DNA from: Mycolicibacterium sp. 018/SC-01/001
GTDB lineage: Bacteria; Actinomycetota; Actinomycetes; Mycobacteriales; Mycobacteriaceae
NCBI RefSeq assembly: GCF_007096635.1
Contig: NZ_VKAA01000003.1
Coordinates: 280,335-344,334, forward strand
Reading direction: 5' to 3'
DNA: 64,000 nucleotides
The translations under genes and the position numbers were made by a program. The notes beneath the pieces were generated by a model. That model did no database searches. It saw only the letters and a list, made by a program, of their open reading frames with translations, and was not told the DNA's origin. Below, one piece after another: positions 52,284 through 60,231 of this stretch; the first letter of the stretch is position 1; every line of letters begins with the position of its first letter.

Positions 52284-52358
52284 GCGTTGTCGGTACCCGC
52301 GGGCACATCTGCTCAAGCACCAGGGTTTCCCGGGGTCGGCGCGGGGTACGACCCAGCG

Positions 52359-53549
52359 GTGGAACGGGACACCGAGCAGCGGTTCGATGTCGTCGTCGTC
52401 GGGGGCGGGAACGCGGGCATCAGCACGGCGGCACGGCTGCTACGCAAGGGTTTCGACCGCGTCGCGGTCGTCGAGCCACAAACCGTGCACACCTATCGCC
52501 CTCTGCTGTCCTATGTGGGCAGCGGACAGGCCACGCTGCGCAGTGCCGAGCGGACCCAACGGTCCGTCACTCCGTCGCGGTGTATCTGGATTCGCGATGC
52601 CGCGGTGTCGATCGACCCGCAGGAATCGACCGTCGAATGCGCCACCGGCCGCCGGTTGCGCTACAACGACGTGGTGATCGGTACCGGGCTGGTCCCCGAC
52701 GACGACGAACTGCCCGGCCTCTCCGCCGCGTTGGACACGCCGGCCGTCGCCAGCAACTACCTCGACCACGCCGAGAAGACATGGCAGCGTGTCGATGCCA
52801 TGCCCGCAGACGGCCACGCGATCTTCACGGTGCCGCGCGCTCCGGTCAGCTGCACCGGAACCACGATCAAGCCCCTGTTCCTGGCGGCGGCGCACTGGCG
52901 GGACACCGGTCGTCTGCCGGGGGTGCGGATCACGCTGGTGATCGATCGCCCGCAGCTGCTCGGCGTCTCCGAGATCGACAGGAGACTGTCGAAACGCTTG
53001 GCGGAGTTCGGAGTTCGTGTCCTGCACGACTCGCGGGTGGCAGAGCTCCAACCGGAGGCGCAGTCCATCACGCTCGGCAGCGGCGAGTGCCTGACCTACG
53101 ACTTCCTGCACCTGGTCCCGCCGTTTCGTGGCCCCCGGTGGCTGGAGACGACGGGTGTGACGGGTGCGCAGCCGTACGGGCTCGTCGACGTCGACCCGGC
53201 CACGTTCCGGCACCGCACGCATCCGAACGTCTGGTCCGTCGGCGACGTCGCGGCACTGGACACCGACCCGTCCGGCGGCGCACTACGCAGGCAGGTCGCC
53301 ATCCTCGTCGGAAACATGCGCGCGGCACGGGTGGGTGCGGCGCTGACACGCTACGACGGTTACACCGTCGCCCCCGTCGCCACCGACAAGCGCCGGCTGA
53401 TCGCCGGCGAGTTCGACCGCAGCGCAGCGCTGGCGTCGTCGCTGCCGTCGTTCATCGACTCGACCAAGCCGCGCCGGTCAGCATGGGCGTTCGACCGCTA
53501 CGTGCTCCCGCAGACGTATTGGCACGCCATCCTCAGAGGGCGGTTGTGA
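52359..53549 (+). CDS. sulfide:quinone oxidoreductase-like FAD protein
   Basis: 396 residues. FAD site VVVVGGGNAGISTAARLLRKG at about 13-33; second ribose-type segment FDRVAVVEPQTVHTYRPLLSYVGSG; VWSVGDVAALDTDP near the C terminus is the flavin-contacting GD motif. The pattern HTYRPLLSYVGSGQ is typical of SQR-like proteins of type II NADH dehydrogenase superfamily. One Cys (PVSCTGTTIKPLF) lies where SQRs hold a redox Cys; a second is not clear, so the sulfide role is probable but unproven. The start is the GTG at 52359; a very long upstream extension is just a shadow of the hemerythrin strand. Overlaps the convergent hydrolase-lipocalin gene by 17 bp. Confidence 0.82.
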   Translation: MERDTEQRFDVVVVGGGNAGISTAARLLRKGFDRVAVVEPQTVHTYRPLLSYVGSGQATLRSAERTQRSVTPSRCIWIRDAAVSIDPQESTVECATGRRLRYNDVVIGTGLVPDDDELPGLSAALDTPAVASNYLDHAEKTWQRVDAMPADGHAIFTVPRAPVSCTGTTIKPLFLAAAHWRDTGRLPGVRITLVIDRPQLLGVSEIDRRLSKRLAEFGVRVLHDSRVAELQPEAQSITLGSGECLTYDFLHLVPPFRGPRWLETTGVTGAQPYGLVDVDPATFRHRTHPNVWSVGDVAALDTDPSGGALRRQVAILVGNMRAARVGAALTRYDGYTVAPVATDKRRLIAGEFDRSAALASSLPSFIDSTKPRRSAWAFDRYVLPQTYWHAILRGRL

Positions 53550-55287
53550 CCGCTGCGGGCTGGCGGGTCGGCGTGATGCGGGCCTTGACCCCGTACACGG
53601 AAGCGCGGGCGAGCAACTCACGGTAGAAGTCGTCGGACACCACCGGCGTGCGGCTGAGCAGGAAACCCGACAGGCCAGTGGGATCGGTGACGATCGCCCA
53701 CTGGTAGTCGGGGTCGAGGTCGACGATCCAGTAGTTGCCCGGCGGGTTCGCGTTCGGCCTGCCGAAGAACGTGACCTTCAGCTTGCTGTTGGTCGAGTCG
53801 ACAGGAAGGGCGGTGCCCGTGATGGTCGATTCGGGACCGTTGTCCGAGAAGTAGTTGCCGGAGTTGACGACGCTGATCGAGTCGTCGGGGTCGAGCCCGT
53901 AGACGGCCTTCGTGTTCACCAGTCCGATCGAGAAGAACTGCTTGACGCTGCCCACCTCGTACCAGGTGCCGAGGTAGGAGTTCACGTCGACCACCGGCGG
54001 CGGTGCCAGCACGACGGCCGACGTGTCGCCCAGCACGATGTACTGGTCGGGTGCCCCGTAGATGCCGGTGCCGGTGGCCGGTCCGAGCCCGCGGTACAGG
54101 TCGTTGATCCAGCCGGAGGCCACCGTGTACACCGCGGCGGTGTCGCCCGGTGCGGAGAACCGGGTGACCAGCTGGGAGAGCAGGTCGACGACCGGGTTGC
54201 CGCCGAGCAGCGAGTCGACGTGCGAGCCGCCCGCCAGCGTCACGCCGACGAACTGACCCGGCCGGCTCGCGACGAGCTCCTTGGTGGTCGCACCGAACAG
54301 GTTGCCCGCCTGCGGTGGCGCCGCGATCTGGTACACGGGGATGTCGCCGAGGCGAGTCAGCGCGTCGGGCACCACGTTCTCGTAGGCGAATCCGTCGAAC
54401 ATCACCACGCCGCGCAGGTTGCCGCCGTTGTCCGGGTCGGCTTCGTAGTAACCACCGGCCGCCGCTGCCAGACCGCCGCCGGCCGAGTGTCCGGTCAGGA
54501 CGAAGTCCTCGGGCAGAGCCCCGGTGTATCCGGCGGCGGCGGCGCTCGTCACGAGTTCCCCTTCGTCCCCGAGGAACAGGTCGGCCACCGCCTGCTGCGT
54601 CTGGGTGCCGTTGAGCCAGCAGCCGCCGCACCGCAGTGAGGGGAACGATGGGATGTTGGGGACGACGACGATGCTGTTGGTCTGCTGCGACAGGTCTTTC
54701 GCCAGCGCCGAGTAGAAGAACTTGCGTCCCATGAAGCCGTGCTGCAGATAGACGATGCCGGTCGCGTCGACGGACCCGTCGGACTGGGTGGGGAAGTACC
54801 AGTCCGCCCGCGTCTTCAGCTCCTTGTCGCCGACCGGGATGTCGAGCCGGGCGTTCTTGCTCGTGCGCACGCCGGTGACGGTGCCGGCCTGTTCTGCCGC
54901 CGCGACGACAGGGGGATCGGCCGTGTCGTTTCGATCGTCTCGGTCCTGGGGGTCGTGCCGGGCGGCTCGCTGGCGCAGCGTGACCACCCGACGCGTGTCT
55001 GTCCTGTCCGAGGTGACTCGACCGCGCTTCGTGATCGACGCGGGTGCCTGCGCCGGGTCGTCGTCCGTGCGGGCGGTCGCCCCGCGGTGCTTCTTCTCGG
55101 TCCGGTGGCTCGTGTTCGCCAGGGCGTCGCGACGTGGACCGGGGTCGCGCGAGTGGGTGGTGGCGCCGGCGCCGGCGTCGGTGCCCGGGTCGGTGTCGGC
55201 GGCCGCAACTCCGTGTCCGGCGCCCAGCGCGATGCAGGCGCCCGCGCCCGCGGCAAAGAACCAGTAACCCCAGTGCCTCGACGTCAC
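53533..55287 (-). CDS. exported alpha/beta hydrolase fused to a lipocalin domain
   Basis: 584 residues. Signal segment (about 1-30; WGYWFFAAGAGACIALGAGH), a charged low-complexity linker (about 31-130, rich in Arg, Asp, Thr), an alpha/beta hydrolase (about 145-420) with LQHGFMGRKFFYSAL and FVLTGHSAGGGLAAAAGGYY (nucleophile Ser), then a C-terminal Blc-type lipocalin (about 430-570): VNSYLGTWYEVGSVKQFF (G-x-W-Y-E), NYWIVDLDPDYQWAIVTDP and FLLSRTP are its signatures. A binding domain for a lipid fused to an esterase suggests capture and hydrolysis of a lipid outside the cell. GTG at 55287 has TAGGTT 7 nt upstream (leaderless). Confidence 0.83.
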   Translation of the reverse strand: MTSRHWGYWFFAAGAGACIALGAGHGVAAADTDPGTDAGAGATTHSRDPGPRRDALANTSHRTEKKHRGATARTDDDPAQAPASITKRGRVTSDRTDTRRVVTLRQRAARHDPQDRDDRNDTADPPVVAAAEQAGTVTGVRTSKNARLDIPVGDKELKTRADWYFPTQSDGSVDATGIVYLQHGFMGRKFFYSALAKDLSQQTNSIVVVPNIPSFPSLRCGGCWLNGTQTQQAVADLFLGDEGELVTSAAAAGYTGALPEDFVLTGHSAGGGLAAAAGGYYEADPDNGGNLRGVVMFDGFAYENVVPDALTRLGDIPVYQIAAPPQAGNLFGATTKELVASRPGQFVGVTLAGGSHVDSLLGGNPVVDLLSQLVTRFSAPGDTAAVYTVASGWINDLYRGLGPATGTGIYGAPDQYIVLGDTSAVVLAPPPVVDVNSYLGTWYEVGSVKQFFSIGLVNTKAVYGLDPDDSISVVNSGNYFSDNGPESTITGTALPVDSTNSKLKVTFFGRPNANPPGNYWIVDLDPDYQWAIVTDPTGLSGFLLSRTPVVSDDFYRELLARASVYGVKARITPTRQPAAVTTAL

Positions 55288-55370
55288 GACCTCGAACCTA
55301 ACCCCGCGCCTGTCGGTCGCGGCGTGAATTTGTCGGTGACGTCAGTGAGAGGTCACGTAGAAAGGCAGTG

Positions 55371-55526
55371 ATGCCAGCACAGCGCGAGGTGAAGATCTGT
55401 CCGGTCTGCGGCCTGCCCTTCCAGAATCGGAAGAAGTGGGCGTCGCGCGGGCAGTGGGACCAGATCGTCTACTGCTCGCGCCGCTGCCGCAGCGCCGCGG
55501 TCAGAAAACCCGAATCCAGTCGATGA
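55371..55526 (+). CDS. DUF2256 zinc-ribbon small protein
   Basis: 51 residues. ICPVCGLPFQNRKKW followed by VYCSRRCRSAA gives the Cys-x2-Cys / Cys-x3-Cys zinc pattern and the Trp-rich spacer (KKWASRGQWDQ) of DUF2256, a family of very small widely conserved bacterial proteins of unknown role. ATG follows GAAAGGCAGTG, a passable ribosome site. The 3' end overlaps the convergent GH16 gene by 26 bp. Easily missed by gene callers because of its size. Confidence 0.82.
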   Translation: MPAQREVKICPVCGLPFQNRKKWASRGQWDQIVYCSRRCRSAAVRKPESSR

Positions 55527-56379
55527 GCATCTGCGCCGGATAGGTCCCGCCCGCGGGTTCGCGACCACCCGAACCGCCGACGGCGATGTTGAACACCGGA
55601 GCCAGCGTGTACCCGGGATCGTTGAACGGCCAGTCGTCGATCGAGTTCGCCGGCACCGTGAAGAACGGCTCCATGCCCGGCGCGTAGTCCTTCCAGAAGT
55701 ACATGCCCGTCGGCTGCCACGTCATGCGCCAGGTGTGCCAGGCGTTGTCGATCGGATGGCGATCGGTGGCGAACGACGTGCCGTCCAGTCGCGCGTGCAC
55801 CGTGGTGCCGGACGGCCAGTCGTTGTTGCCGTACCACTCGACCAGGTCGACCTCGCCGCCGCGCACCGGGTTGTCGTTGAGCAGCCAGAAGGCGGGCCAC
55901 GCGCCGTCGGTCAGGCAGTCGAGCTTGATCCGCGCCTCCCAGGTGGTGCCGATGCCCCCGCGCCAGTTGCCGATGATCTTGGCGCTGGCGTACTTCTCCT
56001 GGATGGTCGTGCCAGGCCCCCGGGTGGCCCGGATGACGAGGTTGCCCTTGCCGTCCTGGAAGACGTGCTCCTGGTCGGTGACGTAGCGGCCCATGTTGTA
56101 GGGCTTGTCCCACTCGACGGGGTTCCGGATCGTCTCGCGCTCCGGGACGATGAACCACCACGCCGGATCGGGCGGAGCGCCGGCGGGACCGTTGAACTCG
56201 TCCTGGAAGAGCAGGACGGGACCTGGATCGGCGACCGCGGCGGGCGCAGGCGGGGCTCCCGGTGGGGCCGGCGCCGGCGGGATGTCACCCGGCAGGGGCT
56301 GCGCGTGGGCCGTCGCGGCGGGCAGGGCTACCGCGGCCGCGCCTAAACCGAACATGAACATCAGGTGACGACGATCCAT
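55501..56379 (-). CDS. secreted GH16 beta-1,3-glucanase-like protein (Rv0315 type)
   Basis: 292 residues. Twin-arginine-type signal MDRRHLMFMFGLGAAAVALP followed by AHAQPL, then a Pro/Ala linker (about 30-50) and a GH16 domain: FQDEFNGPAGAPPDPAWWF at the start, and the catalytic GGEVDLVEWYGNN, which has the E-x-D-x-x-E core (Glu nucleophile and acid/base). Expected to cut beta-1,3-glucans or a related glycan outside the cell. Rv0315 in M. tuberculosis is similar in length and class. The ATG at 56379 was chosen because the signal peptide starts there; longer frames are spurious. Confidence 0.9.
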   Translation of the reverse strand: MDRRHLMFMFGLGAAAVALPAATAHAQPLPGDIPPAPAPPGAPPAPAAVADPGPVLLFQDEFNGPAGAPPDPAWWFIVPERETIRNPVEWDKPYNMGRYVTDQEHVFQDGKGNLVIRATRGPGTTIQEKYASAKIIGNWRGGIGTTWEARIKLDCLTDGAWPAFWLLNDNPVRGGEVDLVEWYGNNDWPSGTTVHARLDGTSFATDRHPIDNAWHTWRMTWQPTGMYFWKDYAPGMEPFFTVPANSIDDWPFNDPGYTLAPVFNIAVGGSGGREPAGGTYPAQMLIDWIRVF

Positions 56380-56494
56380 TTCTGGCACCCAAGGACCATA
56401 AATGATGACGGCGCACGGCGATCGGCCATCACGCATTCGGGCCCGCCGCGTCGGCCGGTTTAGTTGCACCGCGCAGCGGCTACCGTCTGTACCC

Positions 56495-57403
56495 GTGATC
56501 CTCGACGATGCCCTGCGGCTGGCCGGCCGAACGGTCGCCCGCGCGGTCACCCGCCCGCCCCGGTACGACCTCGAGGGTCGCGTCGTGTTCATCACCGGCG
56601 CCGCCAGGGGACTGGGTGCTGCGACGGCACGCCGCGCGCATGTCCGCGGTGCACGCGTGGCGCTGGTCGGCCGCAGGCTGGCGCCGCTGCAGGAGCTTGC
56701 CGCTGAACTGGGTTCGGGCGCAGCGGCTTTCGAGGCGGATGTGACATCGGCGGAGCAGCTGCAGCAGGCGGCCACCGACGCGGTGGCGACGTTCGGCGGC
56801 ATCGACGTCGTGATCGCCAACGCCGGCATCGCACCGCCGTCCCACACGGTGGCCACCATCGACACCGACGCGTTCGAGCGCACCGTGGACGTCGACCTGC
56901 TCGGTCAGTGGCGCACGGTGCGCGCCACCCTGCCCGCGGTGCTCGAGAGCCGCGGCCACATCCTGCTGGTCGGATCGATCTACGCCTTCTTCAACGGTGT
57001 GCTGGCCGCGCCGTACGCGGTGAGCAAAGCCGGCGTCGAGCAGCTGGCCCGCACCCTGCGGGTGGAGCTGGCGTCCCATGGGGCGACGGCGGGCATCGCC
57101 TATCTCGGATTCATCGACACCGACCTGGCCGCCGATGCCTTCGCCGACGCCTCCGCGCAGGCGATCCGGCAGGCCGTGCCCCGCGTGTTCACCAGAGAGA
57201 TGACGGTCACCGCAGCCGCCGACGCGATGCTCGACGCGATCGAGCGGCGGGCACCACAGGTGAGCGCGCCGGCGTGGGTGCGGCCGCTGCTGGCGTTCCG
57301 GTCGGTGACCACCGCGGTGATGGACGACGTGCTGCTGCACAACCGCAACGTGCAGACCGCGATCTCCGACGCCGAAGTGGCTGCGCGACAGCCCGAGTCG
57401 TGA
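56495..57403 (+). CDS. short-chain dehydrogenase/reductase
   Basis: 302 residues. FITGAARGLGAATARRAHVRG at about 31-51, IANAGIAPP at about 107-115, catalytic Ser in VGSIYAFF and YAVSKAGVEQL as Tyr/Lys. The N-terminal 25 residues before the fold are longer than usual. GTG at 56495 is 8 nt after TACCGT (56481-56486). Its stop abuts the stop of the convergent lipase gene. Substrate unknown. Confidence 0.85.
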   Translation: MILDDALRLAGRTVARAVTRPPRYDLEGRVVFITGAARGLGAATARRAHVRGARVALVGRRLAPLQELAAELGSGAAAFEADVTSAEQLQQAATDAVATFGGIDVVIANAGIAPPSHTVATIDTDAFERTVDVDLLGQWRTVRATLPAVLESRGHILLVGSIYAFFNGVLAAPYAVSKAGVEQLARTLRVELASHGATAGIAYLGFIDTDLAADAFADASAQAIRQAVPRVFTREMTVTAAADAMLDAIERRAPQVSAPAWVRPLLAFRSVTTAVMDDVLLHNRNVQTAISDAEVAARQPES

Positions 57404-59068
57404 TCACGCTGCCAGGATGTCCGACCCCTTCCGACCCGCCACGACGGTGAGCAGTTCGGGAATCGTCAGCTCACCCCAGCCGGTGTTCACCGGTCCGCGT
57501 GCGGTCCCCAGCCATGGCACGACGCCCGGGTCGGGAACCACGTCGAGGTGGTAGGCCTGAATGCCCGGCAGGTGGTACTGGAAGAAGTTGACGGTGAAGT
57601 CGAACAGGAAGACGAGATTCCTGATCGGTCCGGTGTGCCACAGCGTGACCGCGTTCAGCAGCGGCGTCATCGCGGCCGGGTCGCCGATCAGCACGACGTT
57701 CCCGTAGTGCGGCTTGCTGCCCCCACCCGGAACGTAGGGAGGCATGAACGGTTGCAAGCCCGGCACGTCGGTTGCCAGGAATCCCGCCGGGTCACCGTAG
57801 GTGATGATGTTGACGAACATCGAGTTCCGGCCGTTTCCGTCGACCGTCGAGTTCATGCCGGGGGCCTCGAAGCTGACGCCGGGCAGGCCGAGTTGCTGGG
57901 CGACGTACTGGGCTTCCCAGCCGCCGAGTGAGTGGCCCGTGACGAAGATGTCGTCGGCTGCGTAACCCTGACTCGCCGCTGCGGCCTGCACCCGCTCGGC
58001 GAAGCGGAGCGCGTCGTGGAAGGCACGGGGAGTCTTCGAGGTGAAGATGACCTGCAGATCGGTGAAGACCTGGGACACGGCGATGAGCGGGTTGAACAGC
58101 AGGTTGGTGCCCCCGGTGGTGCCCTGGTAGGAGATGACGACCTGGCCCTGCGGAGTCACCCAGGCGCGAGCGGCCATGCCGGACAGGATGTTCGCCGACG
58201 CCAGTTGAAAGCCGTTGACCGTGAACGGAACCAGGCCTTCTGGTGTGGTGCCGAGGCCGTATCCGGACGCCGACGCGTTGAGGAATTGCGCCACCGTCGG
58301 CGTCGTGCCCGTTGCGGGTCCGGTGTAGGTCACCTCCGGAATCGGCGGCTGGGGTGGCGGCGTCCGGTCCAGGCGGAACCATTTCTCGACCTCACGGAAG
58401 GTCGCGAACAGGAAGTCGTTGATGGGCGGGGGAATCTTGATCGGCGGCTGCGGACCAGTCGTCGACGACGTGAGGTCCAGCACCTGCAGCACCGTGTTGA
58501 TCAGACGGCCGGGCAGCGCAACGAGCTCAGCCAGAGGCGAGAGCGGTTGCGGCACGGGCTTTTCGGTAACGGTCGGCTCCGTCACCGCCACGACGGTCGT
58601 CGGGTCCGCCGGTTCGGCGCCGACTCGCGGTCGGGGACGGACGAGCGTGAGGTGCCGCGCCGGCGCGGTGCTGTCCGCTTCGGTGCTGTCGGAGTCGGTC
58701 GATTCTTCGGTCGTGTCTTCGGTCGTCTCGGTGCGCGTCTCGGTCCGCGCCGCGATCTGCGTGCGCCTCTCGTTCCTCGCCTCGATGCGCGCGTCCTGGC
58801 GCGCCTGACGATCGGCCTTGCGCTGCTCGCGCTTCTCCTGAACCCGTTCCGCGACGCGCGTCCACCCCGGATGTTCCGGCTGGTCGTCGCCGGCGCTTGC
58901 GTCGCCGGACGACGTCCGCTCCGGCGTGCTGACGTCTGCCGAGTGCGTCACGGACGCGGTGTCGGTGTCTCCGGAGTCGGCCCACGCGGGCGTCGGGGAG
59001 GCGGCCAGCCCTGCGCACAGGGCAAGGGCGGCGACGCTGTAGCAAAGGCGCCGGGATGTCTCGACCAT
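57404..59068 (-). CDS. exported class-3-lipase-like hydrolase with charged linker
   Basis: 554 residues. Signal peptide (MVETSRRLCYSVAALALCAGLAASP, then PAWA), an acidic/basic low-complexity stretch (about 30-160, with KREQRKADRQARQDARIEAR as a likely helical segment), then an alpha/beta lipase domain (about 250-470): ARAWVTPQGQVVISYQGTT and IFVTGHSLGGWEAQYVAQQL (nucleophile Ser), with FEAPGM and NIITYGDPAGF following, like Mbeg1/class 3 lipases. The substrate is likely an ester lipid of the envelope or host. TATGTT is 6 nt before the ATG (leaderless) and is covered by a dyad at 59072-59087. Confidence 0.82.
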   Translation of the reverse strand: MVETSRRLCYSVAALALCAGLAASPTPAWADSGDTDTASVTHSADVSTPERTSSGDASAGDDQPEHPGWTRVAERVQEKREQRKADRQARQDARIEARNERRTQIAARTETRTETTEDTTEESTDSDSTEADSTAPARHLTLVRPRPRVGAEPADPTTVVAVTEPTVTEKPVPQPLSPLAELVALPGRLINTVLQVLDLTSSTTGPQPPIKIPPPINDFLFATFREVEKWFRLDRTPPPQPPIPEVTYTGPATGTTPTVAQFLNASASGYGLGTTPEGLVPFTVNGFQLASANILSGMAARAWVTPQGQVVISYQGTTGGTNLLFNPLIAVSQVFTDLQVIFTSKTPRAFHDALRFAERVQAAAASQGYAADDIFVTGHSLGGWEAQYVAQQLGLPGVSFEAPGMNSTVDGNGRNSMFVNIITYGDPAGFLATDVPGLQPFMPPYVPGGGSKPHYGNVVLIGDPAAMTPLLNAVTLWHTGPIRNLVFLFDFTVNFFQYHLPGIQAYHLDVVPDPGVVPWLGTARGPVNTGWGELTIPELLTVVAGRKGSDILAA

Positions 59069-59071
59069 AGC

Positions 59072-59087
59072 GACAACATACGTTGTC
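59072..59087. promoter_or_regulatory. dyad over the lipase -10
   Basis: GACAAC-ATAC-GTTGTC, perfect 6-bp arms. It overlaps the lipase -10 (TATGTT, 59075-59080 on the minus strand), placed as a repressor site would be. The regulator is not known. Confidence 0.5.
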
Positions 59088-59099
59088 CTGTGACCGCAG

Positions 59100-60230
59100 T
59101 CACAACCAGGCGCCCTCGCGCATCACGCCGGTGACCGACAGCGTCCCGTCGAGCACCACCAGGTCGGCGCGCGATCCCGCGGCGAGTTCGGGGCTGGGCA
59201 GCCCCAGCGCGCGGGCGGGATTGATCGAGGTGTGCGCCACCGCGGCCCGAAGTGCCTCATCCCGAGGGACGCCGCTGTTGAGTACAGCAAACCGCAGCAC
59301 CGCGTCCATGGTGGCCGTGCTGCCCGCGATCGTGTCGCTCCCGGCGACCCGCGCCACTCCACCCGCGACGTCGACCGCCAACGGTCCGAGATCGTAGCGC
59401 CCGTCCGGCATGCCGGTGGCTGCCATCGCATCCGTGATCAACGAAACACGATCGTTGCCAACGGTTTTGACGACCAAGCGATAGATCGCAGGATCGATGT
59501 GCACCCCGTCGGTGATCAGCTCGACGGTGATGCGCGGGTCCTCGAGAAGCGCGGCGATCGGGCCGGGTTCGCGGCGATCGATGGGCCGCATCGCGTTGAA
59601 CAGATGCGTGCCGACGGTGGCTCCGGCGTCGATCGCCGCCCGAGTCTGCGCGTAGGTCGCCTCGGTGTGCCCGACGGCGACGACCACGCCGGCTGCCGTG
59701 AGCTGCCGGATGGCCGCGACTGCGCCGTCGCGCTCGGGGGCCAGGGTGACCATCCGGATGGTGCCGGCGCCCGCCTCGAGCACCGCGTCGATCTCCGCCG
59801 GGTCCGGGTCCCGCATCAGCGCCGGCTGATGCGCGCCGCAGCGCTGGGGCGAGAGCCACGGACCCTCGAGGTGTATGCCGTCGAGCAGTCCGGAGCGGAC
59901 ATCGCGGGCCAACGAGGCCACCTGCCGGATCAGGTCAGCAGGGTCGGCCGTGACCAGAGATGCGACCAGTGTGGTGGTCCCGCAGCGACGGTGCGTCGCA
60001 ACGGCGGTGGCCGACTGTCGCGGGTCGGCGGCGGAGAAATTCGCCCCGCCACCGCCGTGCAGGTGGGTGTCGACGAACCCCGGAATCACCGTGACCGCGC
60101 CGAGGGCACGATCTGCCGGCCCGGGCGCCTCGCCCTGGCCGATTCCACGGATCGTGGCGTCGGTGACCTCGATCCACCCTGGCTGCAACCTCTTTCGCCC
60201 GGTCAGGACGGTGTCGGCGCACAGCAGCAC
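59100..60230 (-). CDS. nagA: N-acetylglucosamine-6-phosphate deacetylase
   Basis: 376 residues. VIPGFVDTHLHGGGGANFSA holds the metal-binding His pair, LDGIHLEGPWLSPQRCGAHQP the metal Glu, VVAVGHTEATYAQTRAAIDAGATVGTHLFNAM the other two metal His, and LITDAMAATGMPDG the catalytic Asp. It removes acetate from GlcNAc-6-P to give glucosamine-6-P for NagB. GTG start 1 bp after the nagB stop, so it is coupled. Last in the EIIA-nagB-nagA unit. Confidence 0.93.
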   Translation of the reverse strand: MLLCADTVLTGRKRLQPGWIEVTDATIRGIGQGEAPGPADRALGAVTVIPGFVDTHLHGGGGANFSAADPRQSATAVATHRRCGTTTLVASLVTADPADLIRQVASLARDVRSGLLDGIHLEGPWLSPQRCGAHQPALMRDPDPAEIDAVLEAGAGTIRMVTLAPERDGAVAAIRQLTAAGVVVAVGHTEATYAQTRAAIDAGATVGTHLFNAMRPIDRREPGPIAALLEDPRITVELITDGVHIDPAIYRLVVKTVGNDRVSLITDAMAATGMPDGRYDLGPLAVDVAGGVARVAGSDTIAGSTATMDAVLRFAVLNSGVPRDEALRAAVAHTSINPARALGLPSPELAAGSRADLVVLDGTLSVTGVMREGAWL

Positions 60231-60231
60231 G

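Noticed and set aside
51606..52358. Upstream in-frame extension of the SQR-like gene by about 250 codons
   Set aside because: It is antisense to the hemerythrin and repeat-protein genes and shows no conserved pattern; the flavin motif starts soon after the GTG at 52359.
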